Shown in pieces: positions 11,340 to 22,289 of a stretch of DNA of 64,000 bases. The position numbers and the translations under genes are program-made. The notes under the pieces are model-generated. The model saw only the letters and a list, made by a program, of their open reading frames with translations, ran no database searches and was not told where the DNA came from. The DNA lies in assembly GCA_036362985.1 (NCBI GenBank), contig JAYGXS010000003.1, forward strand, positions 78,260,092 through 78,324,091, given 5' to 3'. Every line of letters begins with the position of its first letter. Positions within the stretch are counted from its first letter, which is position 1. Origin of the DNA: Ligula intestinalis. Lineage: Eukaryota > Platyhelminthes > Cestoda > Diphyllobothriidea > Diphyllobothriidae.

Positions 11340-13375
11340 TAAGTCATTCTTACATAAACAGCCTTACATGAGTGCGCAGCTTTAACACTTTGCAAGCGAA
11401 AACGAATTACGTCTTAAACTGTACTGCTCAGTACGGCTGTAATCCAACCTACACATTTATAGCTAAACAGGTGGCAGGACGTTCTGTACATATGGATGAC
11501 GCTGTCTAATATTGTTTTCATATTGCCTTGTAACGTCAGCGTATAGTCGGATCGTAGTGATATGGATAGCCTTATTTAATGTTAATCTTCCTTAAGAGTT
11601 TATCTATGAAATATGTTCTGACCATGAGCAATTAAATCGGAGATCGACACTGTTGAGAGCATCATTAAATTCTGCTTACCTTTCCTAACTTCACTTCCAA
11701 AACATAGCAATGTAGGAACTTATGTTTCTGCCAAATGAAACTCTGCACTGCACACTGGATTTTTCAAATGGTCATGCCTGTACGTCTGAGATAATTCGTT
11801 CCGACCCGCCCGACTGCCCGCGACGTTAAATGTGTATAACTAGCACAAGTTCGCCCATGGCTGGCAGACAAGATGGATCGCCGAATGTCAGTCGATATAA
11901 CAACAAAGAGAAAGATAAGCCTGATCGGAGGCGCAAACGCCCCATGTGTGAGAGAGCGAAAGATAGCAGCCACTTTGTAACAATTGGAGGGGCGAATTCA
12001 AATTTATACTACACAGCTCTGCGACCTTCTAGTAAAAACCAGAGTGAATGATAGCGAAATCGCTAAAAGCACATCAGATGCTTAAATCTGTGAAAGCTGC
12101 AATTCCATTGACACACTTACAGGGTTCGTTTATACTTCCCAAACTCTGCTAGGAGGGGATGTATAGGACAAGCTTTCCATGATAGGTTTAGATATGCGGA
12201 GGAGAACCTTTAGCCATTCAGGATGACTTTGTGTAAAATTCCCGGAGGTTCAAGCACTGTTTTGTCTTGCTCCTAACAATAATCCTTACCCTGATCTTCA
12301 CATGAACCTCTAACTTAAAAATAAACTCACACAACTCCTCAAAACTTGCACAAAATCCCCCAATCGCTTGATTCCCATTCCAATTTGCCGCCACAAGTAT
12401 GGTTTAATAACGCAAAATACCTTACCGATTGAAACCTAGTCTAAATGCATCTATCTGAAACCCTAAAAGCACTAATGAACGACTTCAACTTAAATTAAAA
12501 TGAGAAGCACATTTTTGAAAATGAAACCAGCTAATAGCTCCTAGGTGAGTTCGCAATTGTGCAACGTTTTAGGGACTTAGATGTGACCATACCAGTTTAT
12601 GGGATGGCCCGAAACTGTTTGTATCCTAGTAACGCATGCACAGTTTCTAAAGTAATATATTGCAGAACTTAATTAACAGGAAGTTTTCCCTTCTCTTTAA
12701 GAATAGCTTCTACTCTTGATATTCTAGAGAGTCTCCAGGCGAATCTGCCTTTAGGCGTCCAGCGGGGATCTCTCTAATGCAGCAACCGTAGTGGAAGCAA
12801 GTATTTTCATGTCAATCATATTACCTAGAATTGGCCATATATTTTCAATGTGATTCAAGTGAAGACTATTTTGTGGCCCCATTTCCTTCCTCTAGGAATG
12901 TGGAATTGTCTCTGCTAGCAACTTCTGGGTGTCCAGAGTTGTATGAGATGTGGCTCCTTCCTTCATACACATTATCCTTCCCACGTCAGTAACAAGTTAA
13001 TTGTCTGTCTTCACTTACAAATCACCGACCAACGAGATTGAGGAACATAAAAAAAGAATTCCTGAATATTTACCTTAAAAGAAATTATCTAAGTTATAAG
13101 AGATGTAAACAATTTTGGGACACCCTATGTTTCATAGCGTTTAACATACTGCAGGTCCTGTCCGACTTACAATATAGGGCACGCATGATGTTATTGATGG
13201 GCTGATTGCAAGGCCAGATCAAACAATTGGGCTCGTCGACGTGCCAGGCTGGTTCGCCATCGTCAAGGTGTCTAGGCCGCAGCGCGCCTTATCAGTGGAA
13301 ACCAAACAAGCTAAACCAACGCACCGACATAACTGTCAGGGATTTTTGGCGCTTCCGTCCAGACGTCAGAAGTCC
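11340..13375. other. no recognisable feature
   Basis: Mixed-composition DNA with a slightly GC-richer patch around 11,770-11,990. Overlapping 70-codon frames occur on both strands there, but none resembles a known family. Confidence 0.35.
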
Positions 13376-13378
13376 AGA

Positions 13379-13495
13379 AGTAGCAGAAACCCGTTTCTGC
13401 TACTCATATCTCTGATGATGAATCCGCGACGGATGTCGAAACCTCAGGCGAATAAACGTGTTGGCCCAGCGATCGAGTCTTTTTCTTCTAAATAA
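13379..13495 (+). repeat. PLE 3' terminus with upstream hairpin
   Basis: A perfect 12-bp stem with a 2-base loop (AGTAGCAGAAAC, CC, GTTTCTGCTACT; 13,379-13,404) is followed by CTGATGA (13,412-13,418), a small ATCCG/CGGAT hairpin, GAAACCTC and AATAAA (13,451-13,456). It ends in a GCCCAGCGATCGAGTC block shared with the copies at 15.4, 30.4, 38.4 and 60.7 kb. No PLE coding region precedes it directly. It is a truncated terminus or solo terminal repeat. Confidence 0.65.
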
Positions 13496-15240
13496 AATAA
13501 GTCTACAAAGTAGATAAGAATTGCCTGTATCTGGCTACGATGGGAGTAAACCGTTTGATACCTCTGCTAAACTACGTTCCAACAATTGTTAACTTAGGAG
13601 CTATATTGAAAACTTGTTAATTGCCTTAACAGAAAACGGAGGCAATGACCATGGAAGTATGAAACAGCACTGGCCTCTGAAAGTTGATCTGAAAGGTGTG
13701 ATATTTTCTTCAAAAGCACTAAAATGAGATATAACATTGTGTACCATCAGTAGACTTGCTCAGCCTTTAGTGAAAAAATTCGTGGTTTGCTTCGCAAAAT
13801 CTGATAACAGAAGATGCATAGCATTGCTTATCCACGATTGAGTGAAACCTGAAAACAGAATTCCTGTTGCAATGCAGGTTGCATCAGTGTTCAAAAATGC
13901 AGTTTGCAAGTCTAAGCTTGTTTTCCGTTTATGTTTTATTTTAGCGGCAGTCATTAATTAGCAGTTTGATGTTTTGTGGTTGCCTTTGGACTAGGCTCCG
14001 ATCGATTAGTGGTTTTTCAATAACTTCAACACATATATCATGGTCGAGGTAACCTGTAACATATTATGTTCAAATCAAAAACCTATTTGAGCCTTCGGCT
14101 ACTTCTCAGGGATACTACGGCTAGCATTAAGGTTATAATTACGTTAATGTTTAGGGTTTGGTTAAAAATCAGTGGTATCATTAATGTGAAGGTTTGGGTC
14201 GCATTTTTTCAATAATATTCGAAAGCTAGCTATGGTGGAGTTAAATAGGTTTAAAGTGCCACAAAACTGATTAACAATAGTAGACGAATTAACAATTCTG
14301 TGAGTAACTGCTTCGCGCCTTAACCTTAAACAAAAGCAATGTCTGAGAAAGCATATAGACCATATAGAGCTCAGTTTCTATCGCCTGATTGCGACTTTTC
14401 GTTCATGGATTTGAGTCGTATTAATAACCAATGATGGTGGTATAACCAGGTTGTTTTAAAATCCTTGAACTGGCTTGCTTAAATGTTAAAACATTTCGAA
14501 AGAAGTTTGCGGTAGTAATCAAAAAGTAACAATAATTCTTGTCATGTCTAGCCCGCCAAGCTTTCGTCTTCAAATTGGGAATTCGCTAAATTGTCTACTC
14601 AGTAATCCATCGCTCTTTAAGTAGTGTGTACGTTTGTCCATAATTCCTTATTTCTGCTAATATTTAGCAGGAAGCATGAGAATGAATTTAATTTATTATA
14701 AAACTGTGTTTTAAAAGCATAACCCCTTCAGCGTTAATGCTTTTTCAATGTTTGTTTACTTGTTCTAAAACGTTGTGCTGTTAAATACCTTTATATACGA
14801 ACAGTATTTTTCCTATGACTAAGAATCTGTGCTCTAATTATCATGGAATGGCAGACATGCAACGTGATATATTTTACGCCATTTACAAAAATTAACAAAA
14901 GATTGCTAATCACTTGTAAACAGGCACCAATGAGTAGGTCCAGCCTTAAGCTTGTAACGAACGACTTTCAACGCATTGAAATCATAAAGAAAGAATAAAA
15001 TTAATATTACGCTGTTTCAAAGTATCAATATTTTGAAACAGGAAAATTCCAAAAGCATCAGAACTCGCCATGGCTGGGTATTCATATTAATAAATATGTT
15101 GTTCCTTGAAAATCAAACGACTAAATAAATTACGTCTGAAATGGCCCTTGAGTGGAGTGTGCACATACAAGAATTTTTGTAATATTCTTTAGGACAGCTT
15201 GAGTGCCGTCTACAATAAGAGTGTAGATTTCAAAAGGAAT
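13496..15240. other. no recognisable feature
   Basis: This is AT-rich sequence. The last 100 bases may be an older part of the PLE that follows, but I cannot read RT motifs there. Confidence 0.35.
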
Positions 15241-15258
15241 TCAGCAGAGTTGGCTGTT

Positions 15259-15499
15259 GAAAAGAAGAAGAAGAAGAAGAAGAAGACTCGATCGCTGGGA
15301 CAATATATTTATTCGCCTGACTTTTCGATTTCCGCCGCGGATTCGTCGTCAGAGATATGACATGAGTAGCTACTCATGTCTCTGATGACGAATCCGCGAC
15401 GGATATCGAAACGTCAGGCGAATAAACATATTGTCCCAGCGATCAAGTCTTCTTCTTCTTATCAACTGCTTCCTGGGACACAGATGTTCGCTTGTATTG
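15259..15499. mobile_element. foldback insertion made of two inverted PLE termini, with 15-bp target duplication
   Basis: The insert is flanked by perfect 15-bp direct repeats GCAGAGTTGGCTGTT (15,244-15,258 and 15,500-15,514), the mark of a discrete insertion. Inside, 15,274-15,460 is an inverted repeat with arms of about 90 bases, six or so mismatches and one 5-base indel. It is centred on the perfect 18-bp palindrome CATGAGTAGCTACTCATG (15,361-15,378). Each arm is a copy of the PLE 3' terminus: the right arm has CTGATGA (15,382-15,388), GAAACGTC (15,408-15,415) and AATAAA (15,421-15,426), and the left arm carries the same in reverse. An AAG run begins the left arm. No protein is encoded, so it must have been mobilised in trans. 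Confidence 0.8.
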
Positions 15500-15518
15500 G
15501 CAGAGTTGGCTGTTTTTC

Positions 15519-15831
15519 ATTGCTCCATTAACGATGGACGAAATTAATGCCAAGCAGTTGCCTTTTCTTCACCTCCTTGTCACCCGCAATCTCAATGGAG
15601 AACTCAGCACTACGGTGTATAGAAAGGTGACTTACACAACCAGGTGCTCAACGGCTATGGCAACCACCTAATGCTGCACAAATGAGGCTGTATGAAAGCA
15701 TTCTTCCAGAGGGTGGACAAATACATTGCAGGAACCAGAGGGACGTGTGCAAGAGCTACGGCATCTTCGGGACAAACTGGCAAGGAATGGCTACCTAAAC
15801 AGCTTCGTTAGCCGCTGTCTGCGTACGCGCC
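15519..15831 (+). pseudogene. PLE B, end of the RT region (first part)
   Basis: The plus strand encodes INAKQLPFLHLLVTRNLNGE (from about 15,541), then, in another frame, LNGYGNHLMLHK and GCMKAFFQRVDKY, then, in a third frame, VQELRHLRDKLARNGY and SFVSRCLRTRP. This order matches the segment between the RT palm and the GIY-YIG domain of flatworm-type PLEs. Two frameshifts and one stop make it non-functional. The reading resumes at about 16,541, on the other side of the RTE-like fragment, so the RTE piece is an insertion. The foldback insertion listed just before also landed in this element. Confidence 0.75.
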
Positions 15832-15841
15832 CATGGGGAAC

Positions 15842-16489
15842 AAATGGATCGTCGGCAGTTTCAAATACCTCGGAGCGAGGTTGCTGCCGAATGGATAGAG
15901 TAAGGATGACATTTCTTCCCGAATTGATACAACACGACGAGTGTTCTCCAGCCTTCGGAAGTGCTTATGGACCCGACGCGATATTCTTATCTCAAGAACG
16001 ATCCGCGTGTATCGAGCATCTGTGCGGTTCGTTCTCCTATACGGATGCGAATGTTGGGCTGTGTGCGTGGAGGATGAACAGAAACTGGAAGTCTTTGACC
16101 ACTTCTGTCTGAGGAGCATCCTTCGAGTGCAGTACACCGACTTCGTCTCAAATGAGACAGTCCACACTTGCTGTGACAAAATCACAAGGATATCCCAGGG
16201 CATTCAGGAAAGCCGACTGATGTGGTCTGGACAAGTTCTTCGTCGCTTACCTCAAGAGCTCAGTGCTATTGCCCTCGACTTGAAACCGTTGCCCAATTGG
16301 AAACGTCGAAGAGGGGGTAAACTCAAAACCTGGCTCGACTCAGTCCGTCAAGACATGGAAGTGGTTCTCGGACCTTCGTTATTCGGTCTCCGGCGCTGGC
16401 GAAGAGACTGGGTCGGACTGTGCAGATCTGTGGCCACGGATCGTCGTGCGTGGAGAAGCACCATACGGGACATAATTGAGGCCGACTAG
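15842..16489 (+). pseudogene. RTE-like LINE, C-terminal RT fragment inserted in PLE B
   Basis: One frame runs from KWIVGSFKYLGARLLPNG to IRDIIEAD with a single TAG at 15,896-15,898. Landmarks in order are SFKYLGA, RVFSSLRKCLW, SVRFVLLYGCECWAV, LRSILRVQYTDFVSNE, QESRLMWSGQVLRRLPQE, then KTWLDSVRQDMEVVLGPS. This is the region after the RT catalytic core in RTE/CR1-like LINEs and includes the typical LLYG.E.W box. The copy is 5' truncated, with no endonuclease or catalytic palm. It is followed by an AAGT-type tail to about 16,540, a standard LINE 3' signature. Clade assignment to RTE is likely but not certain. Confidence 0.75.
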
Positions 16490-16540
16490 ATCAGTCACGA
16501 TCGCAGCCGTAACAAGTTTAAGTAAGTAAGCAAGTACGTA
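16490..16540 (+). repeat. 3' tail of the RTE-like insertion (AAGT repeats)
   Basis: A short 3' UTR ends in AAGTAAGTAAGCAAGTACGT-type repeats, the simple-repeat tail expected at the 3' end of an RTE-like LINE. The PLE reading frame resumes directly after it. Confidence 0.65.
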
Positions 16541-17275
16541 ATAACCAACGGAGGAGAGCCACCAACACACTTGGGCTTTCTACCATACAGAATGTATGCT
16601 TGAGAAGCAACGGTACGTATTGCTGCAGTACTCGGCGAAGTTAATGTCCATCATCCGACAGCTACTATGCTTTCTCGGATCCTGCAAATGAAAGACCGAC
16701 TGGATATAGGTGAGCAGTCTAGTATCATTTATCAATGTTCTCACTAGACTGAGCACAAACGGGCAGTGCGGCAACGCAACCCACTGAGTCAGATCGCTAC
16801 CCACAGCCTCAAGGAAAGCCAAGAACTCAACTTCACAAGCCCGCAGATAATGATGGGAGCAAGTAATAAGACGCTGCAAGAACTACTGGAGGCCTGGGTA
16901 TATCACTCTAACTCTATTAACTTACACTTTGATACAACCCCCCAGCCCCACCCCTTCTTTCACGCTATTTGTTCGCGTGGCCAAGACGTGTGCCCCAGTT
17001 CCCAGCCAAGGACGCACGCCGTGACGAGGGCGTGTACGTGGGAGTCAAGCTATCACGAATACGACACCCTCCCTCCCTCCCCCTACCCCGCCCCCCACCA
17101 ACTTTCTTCACGTAGCTATAATGCGAAACACGTCATTTCTCGCGGCACTCGCATATTCTTTGAAGATGGCCTCTTGTACGAAGCCGAAAGCATAGATGCT
17201 GTCCCAGTGAATAAGAACCTGAGACTCCCATTCGTGAGAAGTAAACCTCTCCACATAGTCGCATGTTGCTAGTGG
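16541..17275 (+). pseudogene. PLE B, GIY-YIG region and 3' end (second part)
   Basis: The PLE resumes with TNGGEPPTHLGFLPY, TVRIAAVLGEVNVHH and MKDRLDIGEQSSIIYQC. The core GIY-YIG residues are missing here: SIIYQC is followed at once by SH, a stop and TEHKRAVRQRNPLSQIATHS. It then reads through KTLQELLEAWVYHSNSINL, the usual C-terminal signature. Downstream is C-rich sequence, then TTGAAGATGGC and GCCGAAAGC blocks (about 17,160-17,190), which resemble the PLE 3' terminal motif. The element ended in a dead state through the GIY-YIG deletion, the RTE insertion and several frame changes. Confidence 0.7.
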
Positions 17276-17500
17276 CTAATAAATTTAAGTATAATTGTCA
17301 AACGCAGTCGCAAACATACCATTTGGGTATCATAATAAATGTTCACATCCGTTAAATTTACTTTTGCACATTTCTGGTGAGTACGTCACGGGTTTCTGTG
17401 ATTCACGTCGTTTGTCCATAAATGCACATTCTGTTTTTTGCGTTTACCGAAACCCTTCAAACAGAATATACGAAAGTGGTGAGTCGTGGAAATTTTTTCG

Positions 17501-17511
17501 ATATATATATA

Positions 17512-17556
<45 letters not shown>
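17501..17556. repeat. AT dinucleotide microsatellite
   Basis: This is an almost pure run of AT/TA repeats with one TTT interruption near 17,513. Long AT runs can form cruciforms and are prone to length errors. Confidence 0.95.
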
Positions 17557-17560
<4 letters not shown>

Positions 17561-17914
17561 GCTTAGCTCGTAGCTATAGACTCAACCAAACACGAAACCT
17601 CGTCGCTCAGAAGAATCAAGATCCAAAATAAGCATCAGTAATACATATAACTTAGGTCAAGGAAAAAATTTTTTCTCGAATCAGTTCCCTCTCAGACATC
17701 ACTTTGTGCTCACTGGAATGCGTTTATTTTCTCTGTTGACATTTGAACAGCTGAGCCTACCGTCCTTTGTCGAAGCTAAAACTGACTTTATCGGTCAGCA
17801 ATTTAAAGTAATGGCTGTACGTGTTGGCCATGGGCTGTTCGAGTTTTCTCCGTTCGTGTGGATATTCATATAGCTTGACCGCAGTTAGTGTTTTGTATTG
17901 TCCCCATGGCAGAG

Positions 17915-18453
17915 GATGCTGATGATCCTGCCCCTTGTTGCCGTGGTTTCTTCACAGGGCCGTCTTTGTTTGCAAATCCTAAGCTCAGTTTAACCTTGTC
18001 CTGTTCTTTACTCACGTATTGACGTAGGGCTACGCAGGCCGAGGGGAGGTTCAGATGCCTGCTGACGGACTTGGCGTCTGAGTACCATGCTTCAAGCGTC
18101 AGTCTTTCTGCTTCTGAGGTTCCTCAGCCTACGATGGTCGCTCCTTGATTAACGAAGTTGTGACCAGTCTCTCTGATATGTGTTGCAAGCTGCGAATTTA
18201 GATCTAGTCTCCGGGCTGTCGCTTTGTGTTCCTGTAGACGGGTCTGCGAGTTGCGTCCTGTTTCTTCAACGTACTTGCAGGTTACATCGATGCGACGTAT
18301 TTTTAAGACAACTGCGAAGGTTTTATTAGGGAGTTGCATCACACAGCGCGTATTGTTGCCTGAGGTCCCCTCTTTATAAAGCACCTTAATTAAGTGCCTA
18401 GTTGACATTATCTGCTTACAATTTACAATTTTCTTACCGGCACCATAATGCAC
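17915..18453 (-). pseudogene. PLE C, GIY-YIG fragment
   Basis: The minus strand encodes VTCKYVEETGRNSQTRLQEH, the YVGETGR core of the GIY-YIG domain with VG changed to VE, followed by NSQLATHIRETGHNF. After a TGA replacing an expected sense codon (just below 18,124) the same frame continues with EAERLTLEAWYSDAKSVSR and NLPSACVALRQYVSKEQDK. This is the complete C-terminal order of a PLE endonuclease. A single in-frame stop and poor similarity upstream of VTCKY make it a pseudogene. No RT remains. Confidence 0.75.
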
Positions 18454-19399
18454 CCATTTTTATACCTGCAAGTGCCGAAGCGATTACATGAGGCCTCGAG
18501 GAAAAGGCAACTTGAATTTGGGCACAAGAATGGCTGCTTGCTTCACCATGATAACACGCCTGCCCACACAGCAACCAGTTTTGGGCGAAAACCGGTATGA
18601 CAACTGTTTAGCATCTCCTTGTATTTGCCGACCTAGTCTCCTACGACGTTCTATTTCAAAGGTAAACGAATAACCTAAAACACAGCGTTTTTAGAAAGTA
18701 AAAGAGGTCAGAAAAATCCCTAGAGGCGCGAAACAGTTAAGAAGATTGTTCGAGCGTTTTCAAACGATGCAAAATACCGTTAGGATAAGTGCATACCATG
18801 TAATGGACACTTCTACGAAGGGGATTTATCTTTTTTTTAAATATCATTCTAAATTTTAAAACACTAGGAAAGTGTATTCGGCAAACTTACGCTAATGAGG
18901 TCACCCACCCTCTCCGCTCTGAACTAATGAATGCGAAGTCTTCCCGTCCCATGCATTGAGTCTTCCGTCGTTCTTCTTGCCACACATCAGCATATCAGCA
19001 CTCGGTACTCCCATTCCTAGCACGCTACCTCACCTGTGGAGAAGCGGAACTTGAGAAGTTGAAATCTGATCTGCTTCCATACTAGACACATATACCGTGT
19101 AAAACTTGACTTGTGAGTATTACATGACCTTTTACCTTTTAACATGACTTAACATCCGTGAATGGAGCCATTTTTTTCGCTGAAAATTTATGATGCTTAT
19201 TCGTAGATAAAGCAAGATTCTCTTCATTTCTTATTCAATTCACCATCAGGCCAGAACAATAGCAGGGATAATGAAAACCTTACAGTTTGGCATAGTAAAT
19301 AATGGTCCTTTGATTAAATCTCATCGGTTTCACGCCGCCCGCATGGCGAGATCCAGGTTTAGAGGAGAGGGGAGGAAATCAGGATAGGTTGTGGGCGTT
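18454..19399. other. no recognisable feature
   Basis: Mixed-composition DNA between two minus-strand PLE fragments. It may contain unreadable PLE sequence, but no motif is recognisable. Confidence 0.35.
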
Positions 19400-20310
19400 G
19401 GTTATGGGTCATGTACGTGGAGTGATATTTCCTTTGACTTGCACGGGGTGAATGACAGTCACTAGAGCGCAGGGGCGGTATGCAATCGCCACCTGGCCTC
19501 GGCGTCGGCCACGGAAGTGAAAGAGCTCGTGTTAGCGTCTACTGACACCATATCACTGGATTTGCTTGAAATATAGCAACTGCCTTGGCGGTTGCTAGCA
19601 CCCGTTGGGGAAGATGGCGAGTGTCCGGTAGACCATCTGGAAGGCTTATTTATTTATTGACTCGGTAATTCGTATTGACAAGGCATGCGAGAATAGAGTT
19701 CGAGATCAATATAGTCTCGCCTTTATCTAAACAGGCCAGTATGTGTTCATGTACTCTCTTTTCCAGGCACCTCCTTGCTCGGCCAATGTATCCTACTCTA
19801 CAGGAGCAAGTGAAAGAATATATGCACATGGATGTCACCTTCAACGGGAGTAATTCTCTACCTCTCAATCGAAGGAGAGTTCGTGAATTACACCTGAACG
19901 TTAGCCATGGAAAGGCGGTTTTGAGCGCAGTCTTCAGACGTCATCTTATCAGGTCGCTTGCAGCATCGCCTAAGAAAGGCAGTCTTATGGACCCGTCTTT
20001 CTTCTTCTACGATTAAGGTAACATGCCTTTTGGTACATTCGCTAATATCCCTGACGATGAGTACTTATAGTTCTTTGGATAACCTATCATATTGTATGGC
20101 CCTTGCGGAAAATGATATTTTGTACGTCCTTCCGAAAAAGATGTGCATCACTGCCGTCCTTAAGATTCCACGCTCGCTGGGCGTTCTGTGCGGTGTATCG
20201 CGTGGTGCATTTGTAATTACCACTCAGAAGTTTCACCTTCCAAATAAGTTTTAGTAAATCAGAAAGCAGATAGCTGACTCGTTTTTGCTTACTTTGGAGA
20301 CCGCCCATGT
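19400..20310 (-). pseudogene. PLE D, GIY-YIG fragment
   Basis: From about 20,310 downward the minus strand reads TAQNAQRAWNLKDGSDAHLF-like sequence, then CIYSFTCSCRVGYIGRARR (about 19,770-19,830), a well-preserved YIGR core. This is followed by CLEKRVHEHILACLDKGE and ILISNSILACLVNTNYRV, then, after a stop, QRVLATAKAVAIFQANPV and ALSLPWPTPRPGGD. This is the same PLE lineage as the remnant at 1.66-2.85 kb. Stops at about 19,650 and further down inactivate it. Confidence 0.72.
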
Positions 20311-20349
20311 TTATCTACGCAAACCAGACACCCCTAGGATACAACAGTT

Positions 20350-20770
20350 AAAATAGGTGACCTCTACTAAGTAGTACTGGTGAGAGCTTTGCCTTCATTA
20401 AAGAAACGCAAAATGTCCTCTTCACGGCCCCATTACCCATGTCCCCCCCCCCCAAAGCTGAATTCTCGAGCCCGTTAATGTCATAAGTAGAAGACACAGG
20501 TATCAGAGGAAAGTAGAGGAAAGGGAAGAGGGCGTCGACTGTCAGGCGACTGCACAATCGCAAGCTAGCGGACGGCGTCTGAAATGAAGTCTGCTCAGCA
20601 GTCATCACATGACGCTTCATGTGAGTCGGTCTGTGACTGGCTGTTCTAGAAGCCGGAAGCACCAAACGTTCGCAAGTGCACTTCGACTTGAACTGGTCAT
20701 GACAAGCATTCACAAAAGTACTTCGTTTGGAGCTAGTCACTGCAGGTCAATTGAAACAAGGGGCTGGCGC
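20350..20770. repeat. dispersed repeat family R3, copy 1
   Basis: The part from about 20,510 to 20,770 aligns with 22,500-22,720. Shared words include CGGACGGCGTCT, GTCTGCTC, GCAGTCxTCxCATG, GCTGTTC and GCACTTCGACTTGA. No protein is recognisable on either strand. A C-run (about 20,447-20,458) interrupts the upstream part. Confidence 0.6.
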
Positions 20771-22285
20771 TGTGAGAGGCATCACTTAGGCGTGCTACGC
20801 TATGTAGGGGTCTAGGCCTTGGTTATTTCTAGATCAATACAATAATCAGGTCGAATCCCAGGCTGGAGGTAAAAGACAAGAGTCACCAGCAGGATTGGTA
20901 TACAGAACTCCCAGTTGCAGTCTCAGGCAGCTGGCTGGTTGGCTGGCTAGTAGCCCTTGGTGGATCCGAAACTCCGCCGGGTGGACCTCAATCCCTGCGG
21001 CGAGGAGGAGGAGAAGTCGGAGCAGCATGCTCGGGAGGGGTTCCTCCGTCATCAGAAACACGGATTAAGAGGAGGGGAGATAGATCCAGCGTAGGGATGC
21101 TTGGCGTCGCAGACTTTGGCCACCGTGAGGGTATGTGGGAACGCGGTTGAAGACGAGTCTGCTGTGGTTCCCAGTCTCAGGTGGCAGTGGCCACTGATGA
21201 AGCCAAGGCTGGCCCTGACTGCTTCCAGCCAGGCCTAAGAGAGTGGACTGTGTGTTGTGTCGGGTGATGACAGTTGCTTTAGAAGGATTGTGAAGCAAGT
21301 TCAAGTGGTCTGTGAGTGGTGTGCTGCAAGTTGCCTGAGCGGATGTTGCCTACAAAGGCCCCCTGCTGCGTTGGCCAAAAGGGTGGTGCGTGAAGTGGTC
21401 CTTAGGGAGTCGTGATTACTCGGGCACGCGTGTGCGGGCGTGTGTGCGCACCTATGTCTGCCAGTGGAAGTCGGTCAAGTGATGATATTCAGGTCACCAA
21501 GTGGAACAGCCATGTGCAAAGAAAAATGACGTTGGGGGATGCGGGCATTGCAGAACGGAGGGTGGAGGAATTATGACCCACTGCGACAGATACCTACATG
21601 ATTAGCATTTATTAGGAGTATGTATCTCCAATACGCCTTCCCTCCCTAAACAGGCCGTGTGATATAGGCACTGGACCAACACTGAGACCATATCAGGGTA
21701 CAGCAGGGGTTATTCGGGTTGCACTCCCATAACAAATGCCGGACATTCGGGTGCCCGCAGGCATGGAGTCGACTGTGCAAGTCTCTACACCGTTTAGGCA
21801 CCTTAATCACTTGTTTATTTTTCTGTTTTTTTTCGCAGTTCTGATTCATACAGGAGAGAAGAAAAACAACAGCTGAACAGCAGGTTCGATCGGTGAGCGC
21901 CCATCCATTAGTGTCTTCACTTTCTATTTTCTTTGAAATCTGATAAGCTCAACTCCACGATGGTGCTATCCAAATCATAAATACACCACAAGAGGGCCCA
22001 TTGATCGTACAAGAAACCAATTTCTCGCTTTCCCACGGCCCTGTTTGGCATACCTCCGCATAAAATGAGCTTTTTCATTCAATGTCGCGGTTGAACAAGA
22101 ACAAGAAAAGGTCATGGGTTGGTTTGTCTTCCGCACGCAGAAATGACCTTATAGCAGTTAGAAGGCAGAGGTCACCTGCTCTAAACTGACCGTTTCAGTG
22201 ATGGCCCCATCAAATGAGAGCATGCTTACGCGTGTGCTAACCTGTTTGACGCCTGCTTCGCTTCATTAGCCACTGCATCCACCAC
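20771..22285. other. GC-rich, unrecognised stretch
   Basis: This is GC-richer sequence with many GGCTGGC- and GAGGAGG-type words, likely repetitive DNA, but I could not match it to another part of the window. Open frames here show no domain. Confidence 0.35.
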
Positions 22286-22289
22286 TACT

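Noticed and set aside
15843..15930. Second PLE frame through the start of the RTE-like fragment (15,726-16,112 open frame)
   Set aside because: Only its first 35 codons match PLE. The rest is an out-of-frame reading of the RTE-like RT.
17422..17573. IYIYIY-repeat protein
   Set aside because: Translation of an AT dinucleotide run.
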